64,000 nt of DNA from Thaumasiovibrio sp043421945 (GCA_043421945.1 JBHOGO010000003.1:93304-157303), one strand, 5' to 3'; positions 8,345 to 17,863 are shown, counted from the first letter of the stretch. A program made the numbers and translations. The notes: generated from the sequence alone by a model not told the origin.

Positions 8345-9474
8345 AGCTCGAAATCACCGAGATCGTCAGCACTGATATCGTTGTCAATTTGACCTACAAG
8401 GTACGAACTAATTTCAGCTTCCTGTGGTGCAACTTGTACGTTATCTGATGATAACCAAGCATTGATCCAAGGAATTGGGTTTTGGTCAGCATCAGTATAT
8501 GCAGGCTTCAAGCCCACCGCTTGCATGCGCAGGTTGGTAATATATTCTACGTATTGGCAAAGAATATCTTTGTTAAGACCGATCATTGAGCCATCTTTGA
8601 ACAGGTATTCAGCCCACTCTTTTTCTTGCTCCGCCGCGTCTTTGAATAAATCGAAGCATTCTTGTTCACACTCTAGAGCGATCTCTGCCATTTCTGGGTC
8701 ATCTTTACCACTGCGAAGTAAATTGAGCATGTGCTGTGTGCCTGTTAGATGCAATGCTTCATCACGGGCGATCAGTTTGATGATCTTCGCATTGCCTTCC
8801 ATAAGCTCACGTTCTGCAAACGCAAATGAACAAGCAAAGCTAACGTAGAAGCGGATGGCTTCTAAGGCGTTGACAGACATCAGGCAAACGTACAATTTTT
8901 TCTTCAGCGCACGAAGGTCAACTTTAACTATTTTCCCGTTAAGGTTGTGCTCACCTTCACCGAAGCGGTGGTAGTCGTTAGTGGCCTGAATCAAATCATC
9001 ATAATACGATGAGATATCTTCAGCGCGCTTAACGATATATTCGTTTTCGACGATATCATCAAAGACAACCGCTGGGTCTTTAACGATGTTACGAATAATG
9101 TGAGTATATGAACGAGAATGAATCGTTTCAGAAAATGCCCATGTTTCTATCCACGTTTCAAGCTCAGGAATGGAAACTAATGGGAGTAACGCAACGTTTG
9201 GACTACGGCCTTGAATGGAATCAAGCAGCGTTTGGTATTTTAAGTTTGAGATGAAAATATGTTGTTCATGATCTGGCAGACCCGCGTAGTCGATTCGGTC
9301 ACTGGAGACATCCACTTCCTCAGGGCGCCAGAAAAATGATAATTGCTTTTCGATGAGTTTTTCGAAAATTTCGTACTTTTGTTGATCGTAGCGAGCTACG
9401 TTGACCGCTTGACCGAAAAACATCGGTTCGGTTAGTGGATTGTTTTTCTGCTTAGTGAAAGTACTGTAAGCCAT
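8341..9474 (-). CDS. nrdB: Ribonucleotide reductase class Ia, beta subunit
   Basis: 377 residues (E. coli NrdB 376). It carries the diiron-tyrosyl radical that starts reduction of NDPs to dNDPs in NrdA. Visible ligands are D85, E116, H119, the radical tyrosine Y123 (in HSRSYTHI), and the later glutamates and histidine in AERELMEG and ARDEALHL. The reading frame stays open upstream to 9600, but ATG 9474 matches the family N-terminus and has GAGG about 7 nt before it. A 64-nt gap with a hairpin separates it from nrdA. Confidence 0.97.
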   Translation of the reverse strand: MAYSTFTKQKNNPLTEPMFFGQAVNVARYDQQKYEIFEKLIEKQLSFFWRPEEVDVSSDRIDYAGLPDHEQHIFISNLKYQTLLDSIQGRSPNVALLPLVSIPELETWIETWAFSETIHSRSYTHIIRNIVKDPAVVFDDIVENEYIVKRAEDISSYYDDLIQATNDYHRFGEGEHNLNGKIVKVDLRALKKKLYVCLMSVNALEAIRFYVSFACSFAFAERELMEGNAKIIKLIARDEALHLTGTQHMLNLLRSGKDDPEMAEIALECEQECFDLFKDAAEQEKEWAEYLFKDGSMIGLNKDILCQYVEYITNLRMQAVGLKPAYTDADQNPIPWINAWLSSDNVQVAPQEAEISSYLVGQIDNDISADDLGDFEL

Positions 9475-9495
9475 GGTATTCCTCAAACTGTTAAA

Positions 9496-9514
9496 GGGCC
9501 CACAAAGTGGACCC
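9496..9514 (-). other. Hairpin between nrdA and nrdB
   Basis: GGGCCCAC and GTGGACCC form an 8-bp stem (one G-T pair) with a 3-nt loop in the 64-nt nrdA-nrdB spacer. No U-run follows, so it is more likely an mRNA stability or processing element that sets NrdA:NrdB ratio than a terminator. That role is inference. Confidence 0.5.
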
Positions 9515-9538
9515 TTGCTATCCTTGATATAAAGTAAC

Positions 9539-11803
9539 TTAGATTTTACAACCGCCGCCTGCACAGTCATCGTCAGATTGAGCATCTGAAGCGCCGTCAC
9601 GTGTGTTGTGATAATACAGAGTTTTTACACCCAGCTTATAAGCGGAGAGTAGATCTTTTAGAAGTAACTTCATTGGCACTTTACCGCCAGGTTGTGCGCT
9701 CGGGTCGTAGTTTGTATTTGCTGAGATTGCTTGGTCGACGAACTTTTGCATCAGCCCAACAAGTTGTAGGTAGCCATCGTTGGAACCGATATTCCATAGC
9801 AACTCATAGTTATCTTTGTACTTCGAGTATTCAGGGACGACTTGCTTCAAGATACCATCTTTAGATGCCTTGACTGATACAAAACCACGTGGTGGCTCAA
9901 TACCATTGGTAGCATTCGAAATCTGAGACGAGGTTTCAGACGGCATTAATGCAGAAAGTGTTGAGTTACGAAGGCCATGAGTTTGAATCTCATCGCGAAG
10001 CGTTTCCCAATCATAGTGAAGCGGCTCGTCACAAACTTTATCTAAGTCTTTCTTGTACGTGTCGATAGGTAAAATGCCTTTCGCGTACTTGGTTTCGTTG
10101 AACGAAGGACAAGCACCTTGTTCTTTTGCTAAACCCACAGAAGCTTTCAGCAAGTAATATTGAATGGCTTCAAACGTACGGTGAGTTAGCGCATTACCGC
10201 TTCCGTCAGAATATTTTGCACCATTCTTCGCTAGATAGTATGCGTAGTTGATCACGCCAACACCGAGGGTACGACGATTCATTGTTGAGATCTTCGCCGC
10301 TGGCATCGGGTAATCTTGGTAATCGAGTAGCGCATCAAGGGCACGAACAGTCAGTTCAGAAAGCTCTTCGAGTTCATCGAGCGAATCGAGTTTACCCAAG
10401 TTAAAGGCTGAGAGAGTACACAGTGCAATTTCACCATTTTCGTCTTCAACGTTGTTTAACGGGCGAGTGGGTAGAGCAATTTCCATACACAGGTTTGATT
10501 GGCGAATCGGTGCCACTTTTTCGTCAAACGGGCTGTGAGTATTACAGTGGTCAACGTTTTGAATGTAGATGCGGCCTGTAGAAGCACGCTCCTGCATCAT
10601 GGTTGAAAACAGCTCAATGGCCTTGATGGTCTTACGCTTAATGCTGTTATCTTGCTCATACTTGACATAAAGGCGCTCGAACTCTTCTTGATCTTCGAAG
10701 AAGGCGTCGTAAAGTCCAGGAACATCTGAAGGTGAAAACAGGCTAATGTCGCCACCTTTAATCAAGCGGGTATACATGAGCTTGTTGATCTGAACGCCAT
10801 AATCCATATGACGAACACGGTTCTCTTCAACACCACGGTTATTTTTTAGAACGAGAAGTGATTCGACTTCACCATGCCATAGTGGATAGAAGACCGTTGC
10901 AGCACCGCCACGAACGCCACCTTGTGAGCAACACTTAACTGCAGTTTGGAAGTATTTATAAAATGGGATACAGCCAGTATGGAAGGCTTCACCACCGCGA
11001 ATTTCACTGCCTAGCGCACGAATACGACCAGCATTAATACCAATACCAGCACGTTGCGAAACATAACGAACGATTGAACTTGCTGTAGCGTTAATAGAGT
11101 CAAGACTGTCGTCACACTCGATCAGTACACATGAGCTGAATTGACGAGTCGGTGTACGTACACCTGACATAATGGGTGTAGGAAGCGAAATCTTGAAAGT
11201 GGATACCGCATCATAGAAACGACGAATGTAATCCATACGCGTCGCTTTTGGATAGTTAGCGAAAAGGCAAGCCGCTACCATCATATATAGGAATTGTGCA
11301 CTCTCATAGATTTCACCAGATACACGGTTTTGAACAAGGTACTTACCTTCAAGTTGTTTAACCGCCGCGTAAGAGAAATCCATATCACGCCAATGGTCGA
11401 GGAACTCGTCCATCTGCTCAAATTCTTCTTGGGTGTAATCTTCTAATAAGTGTTTATCGTATTTACCATTATCAACAAGCTTAACAACGTGGTCGAACAA
11501 TTTTGGTGGCTCAAACTGACCATATGCTTTCTTACGCAAATGGAAGATAGCCAAACGAGCAGCAACATATTGGTAATCTGGCGTTTGCTCAGAGATCAGA
11601 TCCGCAGCCGCTTTAATTATGGTCTCATGGATATCTGACGTTTTGATTCCATTGTAGAACTGGATATGTGATTTTAGTTCTACTTGTGAAACTGACACGT
11701 TGTCGAGGTCTTTAGCGGCCCAAGTGATCACACGGTGAATTTTATCGAGGTCGATGACTTCCGTTTGTCCGTTGCGCTTGGTAACCGTAAGTTGTTGGTT
11801 CAT
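9539..11803 (-). CDS. nrdA: Ribonucleotide reductase class Ia, alpha (catalytic) subunit
   Basis: 754 residues (E. coli 761). It has the N-terminal ATP cone, beginning VTKRNGQTEVIDLDKIHRV, which gives allosteric activity control. The ten-stranded barrel follows, with the active-site NLCMEIALPT block and the Cys in QFSSCVLIECDD. The redox-active C-terminal pair is in CAGGGCKI, accepting electrons from thioredoxin or glutaredoxin (grxA lies at 59.4 kb). The frame is open upstream to 11902, but ATG 11803 matches the family start. It is the first gene of the operon, with NrdR-like and DnaA boxes upstream. Confidence 0.97.
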   Translation of the reverse strand: MNQQLTVTKRNGQTEVIDLDKIHRVITWAAKDLDNVSVSQVELKSHIQFYNGIKTSDIHETIIKAAADLISEQTPDYQYVAARLAIFHLRKKAYGQFEPPKLFDHVVKLVDNGKYDKHLLEDYTQEEFEQMDEFLDHWRDMDFSYAAVKQLEGKYLVQNRVSGEIYESAQFLYMMVAACLFANYPKATRMDYIRRFYDAVSTFKISLPTPIMSGVRTPTRQFSSCVLIECDDSLDSINATASSIVRYVSQRAGIGINAGRIRALGSEIRGGEAFHTGCIPFYKYFQTAVKCCSQGGVRGGAATVFYPLWHGEVESLLVLKNNRGVEENRVRHMDYGVQINKLMYTRLIKGGDISLFSPSDVPGLYDAFFEDQEEFERLYVKYEQDNSIKRKTIKAIELFSTMMQERASTGRIYIQNVDHCNTHSPFDEKVAPIRQSNLCMEIALPTRPLNNVEDENGEIALCTLSAFNLGKLDSLDELEELSELTVRALDALLDYQDYPMPAAKISTMNRRTLGVGVINYAYYLAKNGAKYSDGSGNALTHRTFEAIQYYLLKASVGLAKEQGACPSFNETKYAKGILPIDTYKKDLDKVCDEPLHYDWETLRDEIQTHGLRNSTLSALMPSETSSQISNATNGIEPPRGFVSVKASKDGILKQVVPEYSKYKDNYELLWNIGSNDGYLQLVGLMQKFVDQAISANTNYDPSAQPGGKVPMKLLLKDLLSAYKLGVKTLYYHNTRDGASDAQSDDDCAGGGCKI

Positions 11804-11898
11804 TGTTTGTTGAGATCCCAAATTGAATAATGGCTGATTGAGCACCGCTACCTGTTTTTCTATACGACCGATATTTAGTATGTTTTTTAAGTCAAGAA

Positions 11899-11946
11899 AC
11901 ACAAGATATAGGGTTGTTTAGCGGTTCGGTGTACAAGATAGTGATG
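11899..11946 (-). promoter_or_regulatory. Probable NrdR box pair upstream of nrdA
   Basis: ACACAAGATATAGGGT at 11899-11914 matches 14 of 16 positions of the NrdR-box consensus as I recall it (acaCwAtATaTwGtgt). A weaker copy, GTACAAGATAGTGATG at 11931-11946, starts 32 bp further upstream, the usual three-helical-turn spacing of paired NrdR boxes. NrdR represses ribonucleotide reductase genes when dATP is high. The remainder of the 11804-12165 gap holds a DnaA box and no gene. Confidence 0.55.
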
Positions 11947-11983
11947 TACGAGTCGTTTTGCAACTGTTCAGTTAGCTAGAAAT

Positions 11984-11992
11984 TGTGGATAA
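11984..11992. promoter_or_regulatory. DnaA box upstream of nrdA
   Basis: TGTGGATAA is an exact DnaA box (TTATCCACA on the other strand), about 180 bp upstream of nrdA. E. coli nrdAB carries DnaA boxes of the same sequence in its promoter region, tying dNTP supply to replication initiation. Confidence 0.5.
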
Positions 11993-12165
11993 GTTGGGGA
12001 TGTTTACTCATTTGTCAGTACCCACTTACTTAATGTCTACAGCAGTGGCGCGCACCGAGGAGAGTTGCACATAAAACTTTCACCTAATTGTCATCAAAAA
12101 AATTAAATTTGTTGCTTTTTCCCAAGTTTGTGAAACAAATCAAAAAACCATCAGTAGGTTGAAAA

Positions 12166-12843
12166 TCAACCAGATAAGACTGAGGGTTGATGACTTTCGA
12201 GCAGGCTCAATAGCTGGTTAGGATGGTTAAAATGACGCCATGATGGCCAGTTTTCTGGTGTGTGCTGAGTGCCTATATATCCCCAGCCTGCGATAACACC
12301 TTTCATCCCTGCGTCTCTTGCTGCAATCATGTCTCCCTCAATGTCGCCGATGTAAGCCATCTCATTAGGAAGTTGTTTCATTTTGCTTGCACAGTATATG
12401 AGAGGGTCAGGGTGGGGTTTGGCTTTCTCAAGTGTATCGCCGCTTACAATCACGTGAGCTGATTGTAGCAAGGGAAAAAATGGTAAAAGCATCTCAGTAA
12501 GAAAAGCGGGCTTATTCGTCATGATCCCCCAAGGGATATCATTGTTGTTCATGGTGACTAAAACGTTTTCTACCCCTTCATAGTAATCTGTATGATCGCA
12601 AATTCGGTCGGCGTAATGGCGTAGAAACTGCTCACGCAGCAATAAAGGATCAAGTTGGTGAAAGTCGTCACCAAAGCCGGCACTCAACAACCCTTTGGCA
12701 CCGTAGCTCGTGAATGCTTGAATTTGGTGTTGCAGTAGGGGTGGGTAACCGTAATGGGCTAAGACTTTATTAGCCGCTGCAGCGAGGTCATTTGCGGTAT
12801 CGAGTAGGGTGCCGTCAAGATCGAAAAGGAGTGCCGAAACCAT
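12166..12843 (-). CDS. HAD-family phosphatase, Gph/MupP-like
   Basis: A 225-residue haloacid dehalogenase phosphatase. Motif I is FDLDGTLLDT, motif II IMTNKP, motif III the lysine in EKAKPHPDP, and motif IV YIGDIEGD, all with intact catalytic residues. Annotated relatives are phosphoglycolate phosphatases. A gene of this type beside ubiG is MupP in Pseudomonas, which dephosphorylates N-acetylmuramic acid 6-phosphate in cell-wall recycling, so both assignments are possible. It starts 101 nt after ubiG on the same strand, with a small CGGCACA hairpin between. A short stem over its 3' end, followed by a T-run on the minus strand, may terminate the unit. Confidence 0.85.
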   Translation of the reverse strand: MVSALLFDLDGTLLDTANDLAAAANKVLAHYGYPPLLQHQIQAFTSYGAKGLLSAGFGDDFHQLDPLLLREQFLRHYADRICDHTDYYEGVENVLVTMNNNDIPWGIMTNKPAFLTEMLLPFFPLLQSAHVIVSGDTLEKAKPHPDPLIYCASKMKQLPNEMAYIGDIEGDMIAARDAGMKGVIAGWGYIGTQHTPENWPSWRHFNHPNQLLSLLESHQPSVLSG

Positions 12844-12944
12844 GATTTATCCTTAAATCAAGAACGGCACATTCTGTGCCGTATACTTCAAGTTACGCAT
12901 CACCATCTTTTGAGAGACGTTTCTAGGAAGACACCCTGTGGTGC

Positions 12945-13664
12945 TTACTTGAGAGGTTTGGTGGTGTGCACAATGTAATTGACGTCGACATTTGAGCCGA
13001 GCTTGTAAGTATCAAATAACAGATTGTAGTGTAGTCCAGTAATGTGCTGTTCGACGAGACCCGTTTGGTCAATAAACTGTAGTAGCTCAGAAGGGCGAAT
13101 AAATTTAGCGTGATCGTGTGTACCTTTTGGGACTAAGCGCATGATGTTCTCTGCACCTACTATCGCAAATAGGTAGGACTTTATGTTGCGGTTCAGCGTA
13201 GAGAAGAAAACATGCCCGCCCGGTTTGACAAGCTCATAGCATGACTTAATCACGGAAGCTGGGTCAGGAACGTGCTCAAGCATTTCCATACACGTGACAA
13301 CATCGTACTTTTCCGCATTTTCGTCAGCGTGTTGCTCAGCGGTAGTCTGCTGGTAGGTGAGTTGAGCGCCTGTTTCTAGCGCATGCAGGCGTGCAACGCT
13401 TAGCGGCTCTTTTCCCATATCAATGCCTGTAACGTTCGCACCTGATGTTGCCATGCTTTCCGCTAAAATACCGCCACCACAGCCAACATCTAGGACAGAT
13501 TTATCAAAAAGGCCATTGGCGCGCTCAATCACGTAATTGAGACGTAATGGATTAATTTGGTGTAGAGGTTTGAATTCACCTTCGAGGTCCCACCATTGTG
13601 CAGCCATCTGTTCAAATTTGGCGATTTCTGCCGGGTCCACATTCGCTAGAGTCATGTTTGTCAT
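12945..13664 (-). CDS. ubiG: UbiG, 2-polyprenyl-6-hydroxyphenol / 3-demethylubiquinone O-methyltransferase
   Basis: 239 residues, matching the family. Motif I VLDVGCGGGILAE binds SAM, and the N-terminal FEQMAAQWWDLEGEFKPLHQINPLR is the UbiG signature. It performs both O-methylations of ubiquinone synthesis, at the membrane surface. It is divergent from gyrA across 371 bp, the arrangement also found in E. coli. A second ATG three codons in (13655) is a possible alternative start. Confidence 0.96.
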   Translation of the reverse strand: MTNMTLANVDPAEIAKFEQMAAQWWDLEGEFKPLHQINPLRLNYVIERANGLFDKSVLDVGCGGGILAESMATSGANVTGIDMGKEPLSVARLHALETGAQLTYQQTTAEQHADENAEKYDVVTCMEMLEHVPDPASVIKSCYELVKPGGHVFFSTLNRNIKSYLFAIVGAENIMRLVPKGTHDHAKFIRPSELLQFIDQTGLVEQHITGLHYNLLFDTYKLGSNVDVNYIVHTTKPLK

Positions 13665-14035
13665 CTTTCCGTGAGTTTGACGCCAGTATAACGTAATGGT
13701 TTAACAAGAGGGAAGATGGAGGATGTGTGCTTCGTTAGAAGGCTCACACTTGCCAAGTAAAGGCGTGAACAATATTTAACGATACTGGCGGCTATATTTA
13801 TTTGAGATGTTTGTTTGAAAATTAGCCATTATTGACTATGGATAAATAATACCTGTGACCAGACTGTTTTCTCAGTGACTAAATAATCAGCACTCCGTGT
13901 GATGCTTTTTCGAACTGTGTGGCATAAAAGGTTTCAAATAAATGAAAGTCGTGCGTTGAGTGGTCAAATCATGCTATATTCCCACGACTTGCACGTATAT
14001 AAATACGACAAAATTATTTGAGGGAATTTGGCTCC
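13665..14035. other. ubiG-gyrA divergent promoter region, no gene
   Basis: 371 bp without a credible coding frame. It must hold the ubiG promoter on one strand and the gyrA promoter on the other. The only element I can name is an extended -10 for gyrA (see 13972). Confidence 0.6.
13972..13980 (+). promoter_or_regulatory. Extended -10 element, probable gyrA promoter
   Basis: TGCTATATT is an extended -10 (TGn plus TATATT) about 55 bp before the gyrA ATG. A good -35 at the standard spacing is not obvious, as often seen with supercoiling-sensitive promoters. Confidence 0.35.
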
Positions 14036-16744
14036 ATGAGCGATCTTGCAAAAGAGATCACGCCCGTAAATATCGAAGATGAGCTTAAAAACTCGTACCT
14101 TGACTATGCGATGTCTGTCATCGTTGGTCGAGCACTTCCGGATGTGCGTGATGGCCTGAAGCCCGTACACCGTCGCGTATTGTTCGCGATGAATGTACTG
14201 GGAAATGACTGGAATAAACCATATAAAAAATCTGCCCGTGTTGTCGGCGATGTGATTGGTAAATACCACCCACATGGTGATAGCGCGGTTTACGATACTA
14301 TCGTTCGTATGGCTCAGCCTTTTGCGCTGCGCTATATGCTGGTGGATGGTCAGGGTAACTTTGGTTCTGTTGACGGAGATTCCGCGGCAGCCATGCGTTA
14401 TACCGAAGTCCGTATGGCAAAAATTGCTAGCGAACTTCTTGCTGACTTAGAGAAAGATACTGTCGATTACGTTGATAACTACGATGGTACTGAACAAATC
14501 CCAGCGGTATTACCGACTCGTGTCCCGAACCTGCTCGTTAACGGTTCGTCTGGCATCGCGGTTGGTATGGCAACGAATATCCCACCTCACAACTTAGGTG
14601 AGGTGATTGACGGTTGCATGGCGTATATCGAAAACAACGATATCACCATCGACGAGCTAATCGAACACATACCAGGTCCTGACTTTCCAACGGCAGCGAT
14701 TATCAACGGTCGTAAGGGCATCATTGATGCTTATAAGACTGGCCGTGGTAAAATCTACATGCGCTCGAAAGCAGAGATCGAAACTGAGAAGAATGGCAAA
14801 GAAACCATCATCGTCAGTGAGATCCCTTATCAAGTAAACAAAGCTCGCCTAATCGAAAAAATTGCCGAGCTTGTTAAAGATAAGAAAGTTGAAGGTATTT
14901 CTGCGTTACGTGATGAGTCTGATAAAGACGGCATGCGTATCGTGATTGAGTGTCGTCGTGATGCAGTCGGTGAAGTGGTTCTTAACAACCTTTATTCACA
15001 AACACAGCTTCAAACGACATTCGGCATCAACATGGTTGCGCTTGATAACGGTCAACCGAAACTTTTCAACCTCAAAGAGATGTTGAAGTGTTTCGTTAAT
15101 CACCGTCAAGAAGTCGTTACTCGACGTACGATTTTCGAATTGCGTAAAGCACGTGAACGTGCCCATATCCTTGAGGGTTTGGCGATTGCGTTGGTTAACA
15201 TCGATGAAATTATCGAGTTGATCAAAGCGGCACCAACACCAGCCGAAGCACGTACTGGTTTACAAGCTCGTGGTTGGTCTTTAGGTGATGTTGCTGCGAT
15301 GCTTGAGCGTGCTGGTGTTGACGCTGCACGCCCTGAATGGTTAGAAGAAGAGTTTGGTATTCGCGAAGGTGAGTACTTCCTAACCGAGCAACAAGCACAA
15401 GCTATTCTCGATCTACGCTTGCATAAATTGACAGGTTTAGAGCACGAGAAGATCCTTGACGAGTACAAGGCACTTCTTGAGCAAATCGAAGAGCTATTGA
15501 AGATTCTTGGCAGCACAGAACGCTTGATGGAAGTTATCCGTGAAGAGTTAGAAGCTGTGCGTGATCAGTTCAACGATGAACGTCGTACTGAAATTACTGC
15601 GGCAAGCCACGACATCGATTTGGAAGACCTGATCAACCAAGAAGACGTTGTGGTTACCTTGTCTCACGAAGGCTATGTGAAGTATCAGCTATTGTCTGAA
15701 TACGAAGCTCAGCGTCGTGGTGGTAAAGGTAAAGCAGCAACACGCATGAAAGATGAAGACTACATTGAGAAACTACTGGTAGCGAATACGCATGACACCA
15801 TTCTTTGTTTCTCTAGCCGTGGTCGTATGTACTGGTTGAAAGTGTATCAATTGCCGCATGCAACGCGTACTGCGCGTGGCAAACCCATTGTTAACATTCT
15901 TCCGCTAGAAGAAGGCGAGCGTATTACTGCGATTCTGCCGATTAAAGAATATGAAGAAGATAAGTTCGTCTTCATGGCAACAGCAGACGGTACCGTTAAG
16001 AAAACGCCACTGACTGACTTCAGCCGCCCACGTAGTGCCGGTATTATCGCCGTGAACCTACGCGAAGGCGATTCGTTGATTGGTGTGGACGTCACTGACG
16101 GCACTCGTGACATCATGTTGTTCTCGTCAACCGGTAAAGTTGTTCGTTTCTACGAGAGTCCTGTCTTCGATGAAGAAGGCAATGCGAAAGGTGGTGTTCG
16201 TGCCATGGGTCGTACTGCTGCAGGTGTTCGTGGTATCAAACTTGCCGAAGGTGACAGTGTTGTTTCGTTAATCATCCCTAAATCGGATGGTGATGTACTG
16301 ACAGTCACTGAAAATGGTTACGGTAAGCGTACGGAACTGGCTGAATACCCATCGAAGAGCCGAGCAACTCAGGGCGTTGTTTCTATCAAGGTTTCTGAGC
16401 GTAACGGTAGCGTTGTTGGTGCTGTTCAAGTCGACGAAGGCGATGAGTTCATGATGATCACTGATGCGGGTACGCTAGTTCGTACACGTGTTGCTGAAGT
16501 GAGCCGCGTTGGTCGTAACACGCAAGGCGTTACATTGATTCGAACCTCTGAAGATGAGCATGTTGTTGGTCTACAGCGTATCGATGAGCCAGAAGAAGAG
16601 CTACTTTCTGAAGAGGAAGCAGGCGCTGAAGGCGAAGTGGCGACTGATACTGTGACAGTAGAAGGTGAAGCATCTGTTTCGAAAGATGATACAGATGTTG
16701 AGCAGTCATCTACTGATGCAGATGAAGGCGACGACAAAGAGTAA
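14036..16744 (+). CDS. gyrA: DNA gyrase subunit A
   Basis: 902 residues. The breakage-reunion domain contains the catalytic tyrosine Y122 (AMRYTEVRM); the quinolone-resistance region is wild type, with S83 and D87 in GDSAVYD. The C-terminal six-bladed pinwheel carries the GyrA box QRRGGKGK, which wraps DNA for negative supercoiling. The tail after about residue 850 is very acidic (repeated E, D and S), a little longer than E. coli's 875. ATG 14036 has GAGGGA upstream; the frame extends to a TTG at 14018. Confidence 0.98.
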   Translation: MSDLAKEITPVNIEDELKNSYLDYAMSVIVGRALPDVRDGLKPVHRRVLFAMNVLGNDWNKPYKKSARVVGDVIGKYHPHGDSAVYDTIVRMAQPFALRYMLVDGQGNFGSVDGDSAAAMRYTEVRMAKIASELLADLEKDTVDYVDNYDGTEQIPAVLPTRVPNLLVNGSSGIAVGMATNIPPHNLGEVIDGCMAYIENNDITIDELIEHIPGPDFPTAAIINGRKGIIDAYKTGRGKIYMRSKAEIETEKNGKETIIVSEIPYQVNKARLIEKIAELVKDKKVEGISALRDESDKDGMRIVIECRRDAVGEVVLNNLYSQTQLQTTFGINMVALDNGQPKLFNLKEMLKCFVNHRQEVVTRRTIFELRKARERAHILEGLAIALVNIDEIIELIKAAPTPAEARTGLQARGWSLGDVAAMLERAGVDAARPEWLEEEFGIREGEYFLTEQQAQAILDLRLHKLTGLEHEKILDEYKALLEQIEELLKILGSTERLMEVIREELEAVRDQFNDERRTEITAASHDIDLEDLINQEDVVVTLSHEGYVKYQLLSEYEAQRRGGKGKAATRMKDEDYIEKLLVANTHDTILCFSSRGRMYWLKVYQLPHATRTARGKPIVNILPLEEGERITAILPIKEYEEDKFVFMATADGTVKKTPLTDFSRPRSAGIIAVNLREGDSLIGVDVTDGTRDIMLFSSTGKVVRFYESPVFDEEGNAKGGVRAMGRTAAGVRGIKLAEGDSVVSLIIPKSDGDVLTVTENGYGKRTELAEYPSKSRATQGVVSIKVSERNGSVVGAVQVDEGDEFMMITDAGTLVRTRVAEVSRVGRNTQGVTLIRTSEDEHVVGLQRIDEPEEELLSEEEAGAEGEVATDTVTVEGEASVSKDDTDVEQSSTDADEGDDKE

Positions 16745-16760
16745 TTCATTCTCTAGCGTT

Positions 16761-16787
16761 AATACTGCAGCGATAAGTTGCAGTATT
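16761..16787 (+). other. Perfect hairpin downstream of gyrA
   Basis: AATACTGCA (16761-16769) and TGCAGTATT (16779-16787) form a perfect 9-bp stem with a 9-nt loop. No U-run follows; it may protect the 3' end upstream of the terminator. Confidence 0.6.
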
Positions 16788-16803
16788 AAGCCGAAATAAA
16801 TTG

Positions 16804-16835
16804 AAAAGCGTGGCTGAAAAGTCGCGCTTTTTTTA
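16804..16835 (+). terminator. gyrA rho-independent terminator
   Basis: AAAAGCG (16804-16810) pairs with CGCTTTT (16825-16831) and the arm runs on into a T-tract. The loop is 14 nt, so the stem is modest. Confidence 0.6.
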
Positions 16836-17089
16836 TACCTGAGATTTGATTCCCCAGCATTTTTTAAAGAGACATTGAAGTACTAAGTCATACAGGCAAG
16901 GCCATGGAAGTCTATTCAATGTGGGAATCTAATAAGAAAATATCGTTTTTATGGAATCGAATGACAGGTAATAGTGTGCTATCAGTTTTAGTAATGCGAT
17001 GGCATATGACTCTTTTTTTGAACTATGATTAATACCGCTCATAAGACACATTGAAATAATCATTTATTACGTCGATTAGGTAGGTAGGC

Positions 17090-17863
17090 ATGTTTAAGAA
17101 GTTAGTCTTGAGTTCCGTATTTGGTTTATGTTTCTCAGCGGTGAGTGCAGCGGAGGAGATACACTATGATTCAAGTGTTTATCAATACTTCAATGAACGC
17201 CCATTCTTAATGGCGATTAATCGGCCTGAAGGAAGTCGGCCCTATCAATTCCTTGATTTAGTTTATCAAGAGATATTTAATCGTTTAGACATACAGCTTG
17301 ATATGGAGTATCTCCCTCTAAAGCGAGGTTTTATTGAAGTCATAAACGGTAAGTTTGATGGAGAAACCTCTAGAGTTCTAGAGTATGGCGATAAACATGA
17401 AACACTCATTCGTGTCAGTGAGTCTTTATATAGTACAAACTTAAGCGCGTTCACTATAGAGCCAGACAGAGTAGATTTGAATGGATGGGACAGCCTAAAA
17501 GAGACTGACTATAAAGTCGAGTATCCGCATGGTGTTGTTATTTCAGAAATCAATTTAAAGAAAGTGGTTAAGCCAAAGAATCTAACAAACGTGACAACGG
17601 CTGAGCAGGGTATTAAGAAGCTTATGCTGGGTAGAACGGACTTGTATATTGGTGATGACCTTGTTGTTTATCCGTTGTTGGAATCTCTTAAAACTGAATA
17701 TGATGTGGAGGTCTTCAAAGCGGGTATTATGAAGGTTGTGCCACTGTATATGTATATACATGAAAAAAATGCTTTCATGGAACCGATTTTTAGCCAAGTA
17801 ATTAAAGATATGAAAGAAGAAGGCATTATCGACGAGTACCGCAAGCAAGTGTTTGGTATTTGA
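17090..17863 (+). CDS. Periplasmic substrate-binding protein, SBP_bac_3-like
   Basis: 257 residues with a cleavable signal peptide (about 1-20, ending SAVSA). The mature part resembles amino-acid type periplasmic binding proteins (two lobes, MEYLPLKRG in the first). Vibrionaceae carry many such orphan proteins with no adjacent permease, and none is visible here, so it may serve sensing instead of transport. The ligand cannot be inferred. The ATG is well placed after a GTAGGTAGG tract. Confidence 0.7.
   Translation: MFKKLVLSSVFGLCFSAVSAAEEIHYDSSVYQYFNERPFLMAINRPEGSRPYQFLDLVYQEIFNRLDIQLDMEYLPLKRGFIEVINGKFDGETSRVLEYGDKHETLIRVSESLYSTNLSAFTIEPDRVDLNGWDSLKETDYKVEYPHGVVISEINLKKVVKPKNLTNVTTAEQGIKKLMLGRTDLYIGDDLVVYPLLESLKTEYDVEVFKAGIMKVVPLYMYIHEKNAFMEPIFSQVIKDMKEEGIIDEYRKQVFGI

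Larger units (their letters stand above)
16745..17089. other. gyrA 3' region, no gene
   Basis: 345 bp without a credible gene. It contains the two gyrA hairpins described separately (16761 and 16804) and otherwise AT-rich sequence leading to the next gene's ribosome site. Confidence 0.6.

Noticed and set aside
15106..15516. Long open frame antisense to gyrA
   Set aside because: It is opposite a conserved gene and is explained by GyrA codon structure. The same applies to other antisense frames over nrdA, pykA and rpsA.
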